Shown: one piece after another, positions 9,161 through 17,762 of the stretch
Numbering within the stretch: the stretch's first letter is position 1
How the letters are laid out: each line of letters opens with the position of its first letter
Translations under genes and position numbers: made by a program
Assembly (NCBI RefSeq): GCF_000817775.3
Contig: NZ_JTHE03000104.1
Coordinates: 62,001 to 126,000 of the forward strand
From: Lyngbya confervoides BDU141951
GTDB lineage: Bacteria > Cyanobacteriota > Cyanobacteriia > Thermosynechococcales > Thermosynechococcaceae
DNA length: 64,000 bases
Reading direction: 5' to 3'
The notes under the pieces: model-generated
Database searches by the model: none
Seen by the model: the letters and a program-made list of their open reading frames with translations, nothing else
Told to the model about the DNA's origin: nothing

Positions 9161-9235
9161 ACAACTCGGTGTTAGCTGAGTTTTCAATGGGGAACACACG
9201 TTTGCCGACAAGCTCAAAGGAGGTTGTCGGTTTTT
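9161..9235 (+). ncRNA. Yfr2-like small RNA candidate
   Basis: Predicted RNA of about 75 nt. A TAGTAT -10 box (9153-9158) precedes it. The 5' hairpin is AACTCGG/CTGAGTT (about 9163-9182). A single-stranded centre with GGGGAACACACG follows (about 9189-9200). The 3' end is an intrinsic terminator, CCGACAA/TTGTCGG (9205-9230) then TTTTT. Two hairpins around an unpaired GGAAACA-like centre is the architecture I remember for the cyanobacterial Yfr2 (Cyano-1) family. The match is by architecture only and should be tested with a covariance model. No ORF of note lies inside. Confidence 0.5.
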
Positions 9236-9257
9236 ACTGCGCCCGCCCAACGGCAGG

Positions 9258-9287
9258 AAAAAAAATCCCTGACCGGTAGGTCAGGGA
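9258..9287 (-). terminator. Intrinsic terminator of minus-strand RNA
   Basis: Perfect 9-bp stem TCCCTGACC/GGTCAGGGA with a 4-nt loop, followed on the minus strand by eight T residues. It ends the structured RNA described above. Confidence 0.85.
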
Positions 9288-9463
9288 GAAGAACTTGCTG
9301 TGTATCTTGGGGAGGAGAAGCCCCAGCTTGACGCTTTAAGAAGGTTGTTGGACGTTTGTCACACCCAAGGAAAACCGAGAACCATTTGAGTGCCCACTGT
9401 GGGGCAACGCTCGCCAACCCAGCTGAACGGCTCAAATCAATTTCTGGAGTTTGTAACCTCTTG
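9258..9463 (-). ncRNA. Unidentified structured RNA of about 200 nt
   Basis: Noncoding transcript inferred from a strong promoter (TTGCAA, 17 nt, TACATT at 9498-9470) and an intrinsic terminator (9287-9258) on the same strand. Internal stems on the RNA are ATTTGAG/CTCAAAT enclosing GCCC/GGGC, and TGGGG/CCCCA with a short loop. The 73-codon frame overlapping it has no ribosome-binding site, no family resemblance and runs through the terminator, so I do not call it. Length and solitary expression would suit 6S RNA, but I could not recognise 6S conserved elements with confidence. The start is estimated about 7 nt after the -10 box. Confidence 0.55.
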
Positions 9464-9469
9464 TGAAAT

Positions 9470-9498
9470 AATGTAACACTTTGTTAAAGATGTTGCAA
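9470..9498 (-). promoter_or_regulatory. Sigma70-type promoter of minus-strand RNA
   Basis: On the minus strand: -35 TTGCAA (9498-9493), 17-nt spacer, -10 TACATT (9475-9470). No protein-coding start follows within 200 nt; the terminator at 9287-9258 does. Confidence 0.6.
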
Positions 9499-9619
9499 TG
9501 ATTTTGGTTTATATTCTTGCAAGCCCACCCGCTAGCCCCATTGGTTACGTTCAGGGGGAGAGGGTGCAGGGTGCTGAGGTAAATCTTAAAGAGTGTTGAT
9601 CTCTGGGACGGTAGTGTGA

Positions 9620-10384
9620 ATGTTAATGGTGATATCGCCAGCTAAGACCTTAGAGTTCCAGGGGGAGCCGTGGGAAGATTTCTCCATCCCCGAACAGCTA
9701 GATCGGAGTCAAGTTCTGGTGGATTCCCTGCGGGCGCTGAGTGCTGAAGATCTAGGTCATCTGATGAAGATTAGTCCCAGGCTGGCGCAGCTTAATTTTC
9801 AGCGGTTTCAGGCCTTTCGAACCCCGTTTACGCCCCAGAATGCGCGCCAGGCGCTGTTTGCGTTTCGAGGAGACGTCTATAAGGGCATCGATATTGACAC
9901 CTATGAGCGGGAAGACTTGCAGTTTGCCCAGCGGTCCTTGCGGATTCTCTCGGGACTTTACGGCGTGCTACGGCCCTTGGATTTGATTCAGCCCTACCGC
10001 CTAGAAATGGGCACGAAGCTGCAAACCGCCCAGGGCAACACCCTCTATGGGTTTTGGGGACGTCACATTTCTGAACAACTCAAGGGGGCTTTGTCCGATC
10101 ATGACTATCCTTGCTTAATTAACCTGGCGTCTAGCGAGTACTTTAAGGCCGTTGACCCAGCGGCCCTGCACTATCCCGTGATTTCGATGGTTTTTAGGGA
10201 GAAAAAAGCTGAGAAATATAAAGTTGTGGCGATTCATGCCAAGCGGGCGCGGGGATTAATGGTGGACTATGCGATTCGCCAGCGCATTGAGCAGCCTGAG
10301 AAGTTACAGCAGTTTGCGGTGGAAGGGTATCGCTTCAGCCCGCAGCTTTCCTCCGATTATGAGTGGGTGTTCTGCCGGGGGTGA
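9620..10384 (+). CDS. yaaA: Peroxide stress protein YaaA
   Basis: 254-residue member of the YaaA/DUF328 family. In E. coli YaaA limits intracellular free iron during hydrogen peroxide stress. Family hallmarks are the N-terminal ISPAKTL motif, the FRGDVYKGID segment (about 83-92), LRILSGLYGVLRPLD (about 110-124) and the GFWG and NLASSEYFKAV motifs. The length is typical. The ATG start is two codons before the usual MVISPAKT, so Met3 is an alternative. The 3' end overlaps the convergent VanY-type peptidase gene by 28 bp. Confidence 0.95.
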   Translation: MLMVISPAKTLEFQGEPWEDFSIPEQLDRSQVLVDSLRALSAEDLGHLMKISPRLAQLNFQRFQAFRTPFTPQNARQALFAFRGDVYKGIDIDTYEREDLQFAQRSLRILSGLYGVLRPLDLIQPYRLEMGTKLQTAQGNTLYGFWGRHISEQLKGALSDHDYPCLINLASSEYFKAVDPAALHYPVISMVFREKKAEKYKVVAIHAKRARGLMVDYAIRQRIEQPEKLQQFAVEGYRFSPQLSSDYEWVFCRG

Positions 10385-11373
10385 CGAGGATCCAGAGGGG
10401 GGCAGGCAGATACTGCGCTGAGCAGCTGAGAGGCACGGGGAGCAATTTGTAAGCCAACATGCATCCCCAGACTGCGGTCAACGGCTGCAAAATTTGGGGG
10501 ATGGGTGACGAGACTTTGCCGGAGAGTAGCTGTAAGGGCCTCAAGCTGAACCGGGGGGACCGGGGCCAGTCCTAGGGCAGAGCGCGATCGCGCTGACAGG
10601 TAGCGAATATGCCAGGGTTCAGGCGTAATTCCAAAGGGGTTACCAGCTTGAAAGCTAATTTCCCACCCGTAGGCAGGGCCATGCTGCTGCACCCACTGCC
10701 AAACGGCGCGGTCTTGGACCGGATGCAATAGGCCGCTGATATCGCTGCCGGCAAGATCTAGGGCGTAGCCGGTGTGATGCTCACTGTAGCCTGGTGGTGC
10801 GGACCATTGGGCTGCGGCTACCCTATTGCCGCGACGCTGAACTTGCCGGGCAAAGAGGCGCGCCTGCTCAGCCTCGGTTCGGTAGGAGTCGGCAATGGCC
10901 AGTTGGATCCCCGCTGCGCGGGCGGCCCTTTGCATTTGAAACCAAGCTTGGGCGGCTTCTGGCCTTAAATATTCATCCCGTTGGCCGGGACCTGCCCCCG
11001 GTAATCGCTGCAGCTGCGATCGCTCCGCTGGCACCGTTTGCCGATGCCCGTACTGTAGCGGAGTGATCGGGGTAAAGCGTGCCTGCTCTACCAGAGCGCT
11101 TTGATAGGCCACAGCGTAGTAAGTTTGAGCCGGATTCAGCCCAATCTGCTTGGCGGCTGGCAACACTGAGGCGAGGGTTCCGGCGCCGTCCACCCCTACC
11201 GTTGGAAATAGCGAGGTATAAATATCCAGCAAGCAGCGATGGCTGGCGGTTTGCCCTGGACCCATGCTGCCTAGCGTTCCCAGGAATAGGAAACCGGCTA
11301 GAACGAACAGACTCAACCTCACTCCTCGACATTCAATCCATTGAGGCAGCAGGTTAGCTAGAATCCTGACCAT
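10357..11373 (-). CDS. VanY/DacB-like LD- or DD-carboxypeptidase (M15B)
   Basis: Predicted zinc peptidase acting on peptidoglycan stem peptides in the periplasm. The N-terminus has a membrane anchor or signal segment (LSLFVLAGFLFLGTL). The M15 domain shows SYRTEAEQ, the zinc motif SEHHTGYALDLA (SxHxxGxAxD pattern) and EPWHIRY, which carries the catalytic Glu and third zinc ligand. Between anchor and domain is a poorly conserved linker of about 100 residues. I chose the ATG at 11373 just before the hydrophobic stretch; ATG at 11421 or TTG at 11445 are possible. It is convergent with yaaA, with a 28-bp overlap. Confidence 0.88.
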   Translation of the reverse strand: MVRILANLLPQWIECRGVRLSLFVLAGFLFLGTLGSMGPGQTASHRCLLDIYTSLFPTVGVDGAGTLASVLPAAKQIGLNPAQTYYAVAYQSALVEQARFTPITPLQYGHRQTVPAERSQLQRLPGAGPGQRDEYLRPEAAQAWFQMQRAARAAGIQLAIADSYRTEAEQARLFARQVQRRGNRVAAAQWSAPPGYSEHHTGYALDLAGSDISGLLHPVQDRAVWQWVQQHGPAYGWEISFQAGNPFGITPEPWHIRYLSARSRSALGLAPVPPVQLEALTATLRQSLVTHPPNFAAVDRSLGMHVGLQIAPRASQLLSAVSACPPLDPRHPRQNTHS

Positions 11374-11571
11374 CGGGACAACAGTTGATTGGAAAAAGTC
11401 ATGCCTAATGTTCCAACCCATGCCTTCCAAGCGATACTTGGCCAACCGATATTTCCCAATGACTCCTGGCAGCGGTTGTGGTCTAACCCCGCAGCCAAAA
11501 ACGAGCCTCTGTGCGAAAACTCATCCACTGGGAATTCCTCCAGGCATGAATTCGGGGGGAACTACCAGGAC

Positions 11572-12063
11572 TTAGTCAACCAGCGAAAACATCAGCTCAC
11601 CCTCGGACGCCAACTGTCCATCCACCTCCGCACGGGCCTGCATTTTGCCAAAGCGTCGCTGTTTAATACAGAGCAGCTCCACTGTCATGATCAACTGGTC
11701 CCCAGGAACCACCGGACGACGGAACCGGACCTTATCAATTCCAGCAAACAGCGAAAGCTTGTCATGCAGGTCATCCATTTGAAGCAGCACTAGACCTCCC
11801 ACCTGAGCCATGGCCTCAACAATGAGTACCCCAGGCATGATGGGCCGACCTGGGAAATGCCCTTGAAAAAACGGCTCATTCATGGTCACATTCTTGACCC
11901 CGACAGCCCGCTTCCCCGGCGTATTTTCAATAATGCGGTCAACTAAGAGAAAAGGATATCGATGGGGAAGTAGCTTTAAAATATCTTCGACGTTTAAGGT
12001 TTGTGGGTGAGCAGCCACATCCTCCGCGATCGTTGATAGAGGTGGGTTGGTTAGGGTAGGCAT
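11572..12063 (-). CDS. fabZ: (3R)-hydroxyacyl-ACP dehydratase FabZ
   Basis: 163-residue hot-dog-fold enzyme that dehydrates (3R)-hydroxyacyl-ACP in fatty-acid elongation. Motifs: [12 protein letters not shown] at the N-terminal side, active-site His in [11 protein letters not shown] and Glu in VEAMAQ. I chose ATG 12063 over the upstream GTG at 12078. In many cyanobacteria fabZ sits in an lpxC-fabZ-lpxA-lpxB block behind bamA. Here bamA is upstream but ends in a terminator, and no lpx gene flanks fabZ. Confidence 0.96.
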   Translation of the reverse strand: MPTLTNPPLSTIAEDVAAHPQTLNVEDILKLLPHRYPFLLVDRIIENTPGKRAVGVKNVTMNEPFFQGHFPGRPIMPGVLIVEAMAQVGGLVLLQMDDLHDKLSLFAGIDKVRFRRPVVPGDQLIMTVELLCIKQRRFGKMQARAEVDGQLASEGELMFSLVD

Positions 12064-12229
12064 AGTCAACTCGTACACTACGTCATCGATACCGCCAAAA
12101 GAGGCTGCAATTTAGTCTTGCGCTGATCCAGTTGGCATGCATCCGGGGTTACACCTAGGTAAGCATACACTAGACTATCACCTTATCAGAATGCTCAACA
12201 CGGGAGCTGGATGAACATTCTGAACTTCC

Positions 12230-12260
12230 AAAAGTAGGCTAGATTCAAAGGATCTAGCCT
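12230..12260 (-). terminator. Terminator after bamA
   Basis: Perfect 9-bp stem AGGCTAGAT/ATCTAGCCT (12236-12260) followed on the minus strand by ACTTTT. It lies 42 bp after the bamA stop and separates bamA from fabZ. Confidence 0.75.
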
Positions 12261-12301
12261 GAATGCTGCCTTGATGGGTTGGCCCGTTTGGGTTGGGAGG
12301 C

Positions 12302-14851
12302 TTAGAATCGCTGTCCGAATCCAAAATGAACCCGGTCCCTCCCTTCATCATTAATGGCGTAGTCAATTCGCACGGGGCCAATGGGGGTTTTGACACGCAC
12401 TCCGGCTCCGAATCCGAATCCGTCTCCGGGCTTGCCTCGAATTAAGCTGGGGACCCCTGGGACTTCGCTATCGCTGCCCAGGACCGTCCCGTAATCGACG
12501 AAGAGAACCCCGCCAATGCCGCCGAGAAAATCAATCAGCGGGAATCGATATTCGGCAGTGGCTTGCAGGAAGCTGCGGCCGCTGCCCACATCGCCGTCGT
12601 CAAAGCCCCGCACTGAGTTGCTGCCTCCTAAATTAAAGGCTTCATAGGGCGGAAGATCGCCCAGAATCGTTCCCCCTTGGACATTGAACGCTAAGGCTTG
12701 GGGACCTTTGGCAAGTCTCAGGAGTTTGACTGGAAAAAATTGGCTGTAGCTGGCTCTCAAACGGGTAAAGGCAATGGATCCGGACCCAATTGGCACGGTT
12801 TGCTCAAGTCCAACTCGAATCAGGTTTCCTTTGGTGGGATCAACAGGATCGTTGCGTAAATCTCGGGCAATGCCAAATTGAACGCTCAATAGGTCATCTT
12901 GAGCGTCTAAATTTAAGGCGCGGATGGCTGCAATCTGCGCGGGTGTCAGATCTTGGTTGATGTCAAAGCCTGCCGCTCGCGCCTCCTTGACGCCGCTGAA
13001 GGTGAGCGGTTTGCCCAGTTCATCAACGGGAGCCAAGTCCAAATCAGAATCTCGTGCTGAGATCCGCTCGTAGCGAATTCCCACTGAGCCAACCCAGGCG
13101 CGCGGCAGCTTATCTGGATTTTTCGTGAACGGTCGTGTAAAGGAGACGCCTCCCCCAAGACGATTAATTCTGGGGCGACCGCCGCGAATAAATTCGCCCG
13201 TATCGGGATCAATCGTGCCGGGGAGGCGCACATCACAGGGGCTGTTAATGCCGGGGTTTACCACCTCGCTACAGGCAGGACTGTTGACGTTGAGATTGGG
13301 GTCGGCGGGATTAATGAAGGTGGTGTTGTCAAACACGCCACCGTCAAACACCAAGGGGAGGGTGAGACGGTTAAAGCCATTGACGGTATAGGAAGTGCGG
13401 TAGGGATCGCCCTTAATCCAGGGATTGGTTAAGCCAATATCAAACAGAAATTCTCGGGTGCCTACCTGCGCTTGGGCGTTAAGCTTGAGGTTGCGGCCCA
13501 GAAGGTTGGTTTGGGTGTAGGAACCGGTTCCAAAAAATCCGCTGCTGGAGCTAAAGCCTGCCCCAGCAGAAAAGCTACCGGTTTTGCGCTCTTGAACATT
13601 CAGGTTCACCACCACCTTGCGCGGATCTTCTCCTGGTTCAAGGGCCACTTGCACATCTTCAAAAAGGCCCAGGGCAAAAATTCGCTGGAGATCGGCCTGA
13701 AGCCTATCGCGGTTGAGGATTTCTCCAGGCTGAGATCGCATCTCCCGCGTAATAATGTATTCCTTGGTTTTCCCCTTTTTCGGTTCACCTTCTTCATTCT
13801 GGTAGCGAATGGCGATGCTTTCAATCTCGCCTTCGGCAACCTGGAGGGTGACTGTGCCGTCTGCATCAATTTGAGGGGCGCCCACCACCTGTCCGAGAAC
13901 GTAGCCGCTCTCTTGGTAATATTGGTTAATTTCGTCGATTCCTGTCTGTAACTGGTTGAGGTTGAGAACCTCACCATATTGCGAGGCGAAGATTTTTTCG
14001 ACCTCCTCCTCAGTGAGCACTTTGTTTCCAGCTAGCTGAACCGATCGCAATACGGGGTTCGGCAGCACAAAATAGGTGACCCGCACCCCCAGGGGGGTAT
14101 CGCTGGGGGCCACCTGCACATTGCTGAAGTATCCTGTGTTGTAGATGGCGTTGATGTCCGACTGAATTTGCGATCGCGTGGCGGTTCCACCTGGACGTGT
14201 GGCGATGGCTTCGTAGACAGCAGTGATCAACTCAGGATCTTGGGTGCCTTCAACTGCGACCTCAGACACCAGGACCAGGGGTTCAGGTGTGCCGCTCTCC
14301 TGAGTTTGACCGGGACTGACCGGGGGAGGAACTGTGGGTACCGGTGTCGGGGGGATATCTCCTGCCGGGGGGACATCTCCTGCCGGGGGGACATCTCCTG
14401 CCGGGGGGGGAGAGAGGGGATCTTCCGTATCCAGGGGAGGAGGAGGTGTCCCTGGGGGATCTTCGCCGGTTGAATCTAGATCTTCGATCTCGCCATTCTC
14501 TTCGACTGAGCCATTGGGCCGGGTATTCTCTTCAACGCCCGGTGCCTCGGTGGAGTTGACCCCGTTCATTTCTAGCTCGCTATCAGGTTGTGCGGGAGCT
14601 TCAGGGATTGAGTTGTCCTCGGATGGGGGGGCGAGATCGGCTTGGGCCAGGAGGGGAATGCTCTGGGTCTGGGCGATCGCCGCGGGTTGGAAGTCGGATG
14701 ATGCCGCCTCTGCAGGGGGCTGAACGAGACAGAAGAAAAGACCTGAACCAAGAATATTCAACCCAAGAATGGGCGACAGAAGTTTATTTTTCAATTTTTT
14801 TTTCACTCCACTCAACACCCATAGATGACCCGTGTCATCTTGGAAACCCAC
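12302..14851 (-). CDS. bamA: BamA/Omp85-family outer-membrane assembly protein
   Basis: 849-residue outer-membrane protein predicted to insert beta-barrel proteins. Order: signal peptide after a basic KKKLKNK stretch; an acidic, Pro-rich linker (about 65-190) with a PPAGD repeat; POTRA-like domains (about 190-430, with VAVEGTQD, VQLAGNKVLTEEEV and the FSNVQV and FEDVQV turns); and a C-terminal 16-strand-type barrel ending in HFGFGQRF, with terminal Phe. The conserved barrel motif NSVRGFDDG is present (VRGF/Y-type loop 6). The start is ATG 14851; GTG at 14806, directly before the basic stretch, would give a more standard signal peptide. It is downstream of purC on the same strand. Confidence 0.95.
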   Translation of the reverse strand: MGFQDDTGHLWVLSGVKKKLKNKLLSPILGLNILGSGLFFCLVQPPAEAASSDFQPAAIAQTQSIPLLAQADLAPPSEDNSIPEAPAQPDSELEMNGVNSTEAPGVEENTRPNGSVEENGEIEDLDSTGEDPPGTPPPPLDTEDPLSPPPAGDVPPAGDVPPAGDIPPTPVPTVPPPVSPGQTQESGTPEPLVLVSEVAVEGTQDPELITAVYEAIATRPGGTATRSQIQSDINAIYNTGYFSNVQVAPSDTPLGVRVTYFVLPNPVLRSVQLAGNKVLTEEEVEKIFASQYGEVLNLNQLQTGIDEINQYYQESGYVLGQVVGAPQIDADGTVTLQVAEGEIESIAIRYQNEEGEPKKGKTKEYIITREMRSQPGEILNRDRLQADLQRIFALGLFEDVQVALEPGEDPRKVVVNLNVQERKTGSFSAGAGFSSSSGFFGTGSYTQTNLLGRNLKLNAQAQVGTREFLFDIGLTNPWIKGDPYRTSYTVNGFNRLTLPLVFDGGVFDNTTFINPADPNLNVNSPACSEVVNPGINSPCDVRLPGTIDPDTGEFIRGGRPRINRLGGGVSFTRPFTKNPDKLPRAWVGSVGIRYERISARDSDLDLAPVDELGKPLTFSGVKEARAAGFDINQDLTPAQIAAIRALNLDAQDDLLSVQFGIARDLRNDPVDPTKGNLIRVGLEQTVPIGSGSIAFTRLRASYSQFFPVKLLRLAKGPQALAFNVQGGTILGDLPPYEAFNLGGSNSVRGFDDGDVGSGRSFLQATAEYRFPLIDFLGGIGGVLFVDYGTVLGSDSEVPGVPSLIRGKPGDGFGFGAGVRVKTPIGPVRIDYAINDEGRDRVHFGFGQRF
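14357..14410. repeat. Three 18-bp tandem repeats inside bamA
   Basis: Three near-identical 18-bp units (ATCTCCTGCCGGGGGGAC on the plus strand). On the coding strand they encode PPAGDI/PPAGDV in the Pro-rich linker in front of the POTRA domains. Unit length is a multiple of three, so copy changes keep the frame. Confidence 0.9.
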
Positions 14852-14943
14852 ATTTTTCTCAGAAGCAGGCAGTATTTTAGCCTACTGAGGGACGCCCTGC
14901 CAGGGGATCGCGGCTCAACGAGCCAGCGAGCGCGACAGAGGGT

Positions 14944-15675
14944 TTACTGGACGGGTTGAGCTAAAACCCGTTCCATGACTTGAGCATAGGCTGACTCCAC
15001 TTCGCCTAGGTCTCGACGAAAGCGATCCTTATCCATAACGCGGCGATCGGGATCGGTTTCTGCTTGATTCCACAGGCGACAGGTATCAGGACTAATCTCA
15101 TCGGCAAGCAGGATTTGGCCCTGGCCATCCAGGCCAAACTCCAGCTTGAAATCTACTAGCGTGATGGCGCACTGCTGAAAAAACTCCATCAAAATTTGGT
15201 TGATGTGCAGTGCGCTTTGGGTGATCCAGTCCAGTTGCTCGAGGGTTGCGACTTCCAGAAGTAAGATGCGATCGCGGGAGAGAAAGGGATCTCCCAGAGC
15301 ATCATCTTTGTAGTAGAAGTCTACCAAGGGCTTCGGAAGCTCTGTGCCCAAGGTCAACCCTGTTTGTTGACAGAGACTCCCGGCTGCAATGTTCCTGACA
15401 ACCACTTCCAAGGGAATGATGGTGACCGCCTTGATCCGCATTTGGTCAGGGGCTGGCTGGTCGATAAAGTGCGTTGCGACACCAGAGGCCTCCAGTTTCT
15501 GGAATAAATGGGTGGCAATGCTACAGTTCATCCGACCTTTGCCCATAATCTGCCCTTTTTTTTGAGCGTTGTAGGCGGTGGCGTCGTCTTTGTATTGCGC
15601 TAACAAGATGTGAGGATCATCCGTTGCATAAATGATCTTCGCTTTGCCTTCGTATAGTGCTTTCCCTGTGGCCAT
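14944..15675 (-). CDS. purC: SAICAR synthetase PurC
   Basis: 243-residue phosphoribosylaminoimidazole-succinocarboxamide synthase, the ATP-dependent step that joins CAIR and aspartate in purine synthesis. Typical motifs: LYEGKAKIIY at the N-terminus, KDDATAYNAQKKG, the substrate-binding VVRNIAAGS, and LADEISPDTCRLW. Length is standard for the bacterial single-domain enzyme. It precedes bamA on the same strand by 92 bp, a neighbourhood I recall from other cyanobacteria. Confidence 0.97.
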   Translation of the reverse strand: MATGKALYEGKAKIIYATDDPHILLAQYKDDATAYNAQKKGQIMGKGRMNCSIATHLFQKLEASGVATHFIDQPAPDQMRIKAVTIIPLEVVVRNIAAGSLCQQTGLTLGTELPKPLVDFYYKDDALGDPFLSRDRILLLEVATLEQLDWITQSALHINQILMEFFQQCAITLVDFKLEFGLDGQGQILLADEISPDTCRLWNQAETDPDRRVMDKDRFRRDLGEVESAYAQVMERVLAQPVQ

Positions 15676-15799
15676 GGCGTTCTACTCAACCCGGTTCACT
15701 AGTATGGTACAGATCCAGAATATCCCGGCGGGCACTATGGCACTTTTGAGACTGTTTGAGCGAGACCGAGTGAGATTGTATTGCCTGGGATCTCGCGGA

Positions 15800-16609
15800 T
15801 CAGGACTCAGGGGCAGGGGCGCGGCTTGCCTGAATCAAGGTTTGAAACTGATCAATCCAATCTGGTTGGTTGACGACCAGGGTCGGAAAGGGGCGATCGC
15901 GATAGTTGTGTCCAGGCATCAGAGGAAAGGGGGGCTGGTCATCCAGGGGGATCCAGCTGGCACCTGCGGCCTGAAGAATGGGCCAAACCCCGGCGATATC
16001 CCAAATTTTTGGAGTGGCCTCCACTGCCCCAACCAGTGAACCGAGGGCTACCCCCAAAAGGTTATAGCTGGCTACGCCCAACATTCGCACCTTACAGGGA
16101 AAAGGACGCCTTAGCAGGCCAATACTGCGAGCGCAGAGGCTAAAGCATTGATTGGCGGCAGGGGCCGCCGCTCTAGTGTGGATGGGATGGCCGTTGAGAA
16201 AGGCTCCATCTTCCTGGCCGGGGGCTTGCCAATATCCGTAGATGGCGTGATCCAGGGGGGGCACGTACACGTAGCCAAATACGGGGGTGCCCTGGTAGAG
16301 CAGGCCCAGGGAAATGGCCCAGAGCGGAATGCCTCGGGTAAAGTTGGTGGTACCGTCGATGGGATCTACAACCCAGCACCAGTCCTGGACGGGAAAAATG
16401 TGGCTGACTTCTTCGCTCAGAACGCCGTGGTCGGGGAAGGTTTGGGTAAGGGCGCGGCGAATTCGATCATCGGACCAGCGATCGCAGCGAGTCACGAGGC
16501 TGCCGTCAGACTTTTCATCGGCCTGGACCTGACCGTAGTCCTTTAAAATTTGTCCGCCAACTTCGCGGGTGATTGTTTCAGCAAAGTGAAAAACCTGTTC
16601 CCAATCCAT
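15800..16609 (-). CDS. Inositol monophosphatase-family phosphatase
   Basis: 269-residue Mg-dependent phosphatase of the inositol-monophosphatase superfamily. The metal-binding signature is WVVDPIDGTTNF (about residue 83), with the Glu-containing LSEEVS motif before it and the C-terminal WDIAGVWPILQAAG motif after it. Superfamily members act on inositol phosphates, histidinol phosphate or 3'-phosphoadenosine nucleotides; the sequence does not tell which here. The ATG start at 16609 lies in CCATGGG with no strong ribosome-binding site. It is on the same strand as purC, 124 bp upstream of it. Confidence 0.93.
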   Translation of the reverse strand: MDWEQVFHFAETITREVGGQILKDYGQVQADEKSDGSLVTRCDRWSDDRIRRALTQTFPDHGVLSEEVSHIFPVQDWCWVVDPIDGTTNFTRGIPLWAISLGLLYQGTPVFGYVYVPPLDHAIYGYWQAPGQEDGAFLNGHPIHTRAAAPAANQCFSLCARSIGLLRRPFPCKVRMLGVASYNLLGVALGSLVGAVEATPKIWDIAGVWPILQAAGASWIPLDDQPPFPLMPGHNYRDRPFPTLVVNQPDWIDQFQTLIQASRAPAPES

Positions 16610-16682
16610 GGGCCTCCCATTGACCTACCCTACTGTCTGCCCCGTCATTTTATAGTGTTTTAGCGGTTTCACCCTGGGGCTT

Positions 16683-17630
16683 TTAAGGACTAGCAGAGGG
16701 GCTGATCTCTGCCGGTGGGGTGGGGCTGCTGGCGCTTTGCACCTCAGCCCGCAGCACCTCCTTGGCAGAATAGCCCTGTCCTTCGGTGCCGATGTACCAC
16801 AGGGCGGCGGCCGCCTCCGCACGAGTGACTGGCTTCTGAGGCTGAAGCAACAGCGAAGCCCCCACCATGCGACGAATATTGGCTAAATCGCCGTTGGCAT
16901 GATCGGCGACAATGGCGCTGGCGGCAGGGGTGGAAACCTGATCTGAATCTTTAAATCCCCAGAGTTCCTTGACCTTTGCCGCCGTGGCCGTGGGCAGAAT
17001 TTTCTGTTGATCCACAGGAACTTTCCAGTTGAGTAGCGTTTCTCGAGTTAGGGGGGCAGCGGGTCGGAAGGTTTTTTCATTGACATCTCCCGTGAGAGGG
17101 CTGGGCAAATATCCTGCCTCCGCCAAGCCCTGGATGTAGGGGAAGTCTGGATGGGTTGGAGGCACGTCCGTATAGACTGGCTGAGCCGATTCTGCCTCTG
17201 CCAGGCGAAGCTGGCGTGTGGGGCGATCGCGGTACAGCCGATTGTTCGTTTGGACCAGCCAGCGAACAAAGGTGGCGCGATCAATGGGCTGGTTGGGTTC
17301 AAATAAAGGATCTCCCGCATTGGTTTGGCTGCCTGGGTTGAGCAACTCTAGACGGGCTAAGTCTTCAATGAGAGGGCGCAGATTGCTAGGTGCCGACTCT
17401 AGATCCACAAATTGCTGGGGTGTTTCTAGCGTGGGCGTAACGGTTACCTTGGGTTGAGGCGTTTCTTTGGCGGCGGGTTGGGGCGAGGTGAGTTCAGGCG
17501 ATGGGCTATTCCAGCGCTGTGTTTCTGGATCGGGAGCGAGTGCTTTTTCCAGGCTTTGTCCGTCGCATCCAATCAGAGCGCCCGCGATGACGACCAGCAG
17601 CATCCACCGATGCAGTTGACTTACAAACAC
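16683..17630 (-). CDS. SLH-domain lipoprotein
   Basis: Predicted lipoprotein of about 315 residues. A lipobox (ALIGC) follows a short hydrophobic helix, so it is probably anchored in a membrane facing the periplasm. After a Pro/Thr-rich linker, three SLH-type repeats follow. Recognisable pieces are FEPNQPIDRATFVRWLV, FPYIQGLAEAGYL and KPVTRAEAAAALWYIG. SLH repeats bind peptidoglycan-linked polymers, so the protein may tether envelope layers. The start is uncertain: GTG 17630 gives a signal peptide with His and Arg before the helix, while ATG 17603 begins at the helix itself. Confidence 0.82.
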   Translation of the reverse strand: MFVSQLHRWMLLVVIAGALIGCDGQSLEKALAPDPETQRWNSPSPELTSPQPAAKETPQPKVTVTPTLETPQQFVDLESAPSNLRPLIEDLARLELLNPGSQTNAGDPLFEPNQPIDRATFVRWLVQTNNRLYRDRPTRQLRLAEAESAQPVYTDVPPTHPDFPYIQGLAEAGYLPSPLTGDVNEKTFRPAAPLTRETLLNWKVPVDQQKILPTATAAKVKELWGFKDSDQVSTPAASAIVADHANGDLANIRRMVGASLLLQPQKPVTRAEAAAALWYIGTEGQGYSAKEVLRAEVQSASSPTPPAEISPSASP

Positions 17631-17707
17631 AAAATTACTTGACCATGGAATTAAATTTACTCTAGCGAATTGCAACCAGGCTGAGTCGAGGATTCTAAAA
17701 AAACGCG

Positions 17708-17735
17708 AAAAAAAACGCGGCCCTGGCCAGGGCCG
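17708..17735 (-). terminator. Terminator after the small membrane-protein operon
   Basis: The stem CGGCCC/GGGCCG sits inside an 18-bp palindrome (17718-17735), followed on the minus strand by a run of eight T (17715-17708). It ends the two-gene unit at 17763-18718. Confidence 0.8.
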
Positions 17736-17762
17736 GACTTGAGGCCCATCCTGATTGACTCC

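Noticed and set aside
13472-13951. 159-codon frame antisense to bamA
   Set aside because: Lies fully within POTRA-encoding sequence; no independent evidence for a gene.
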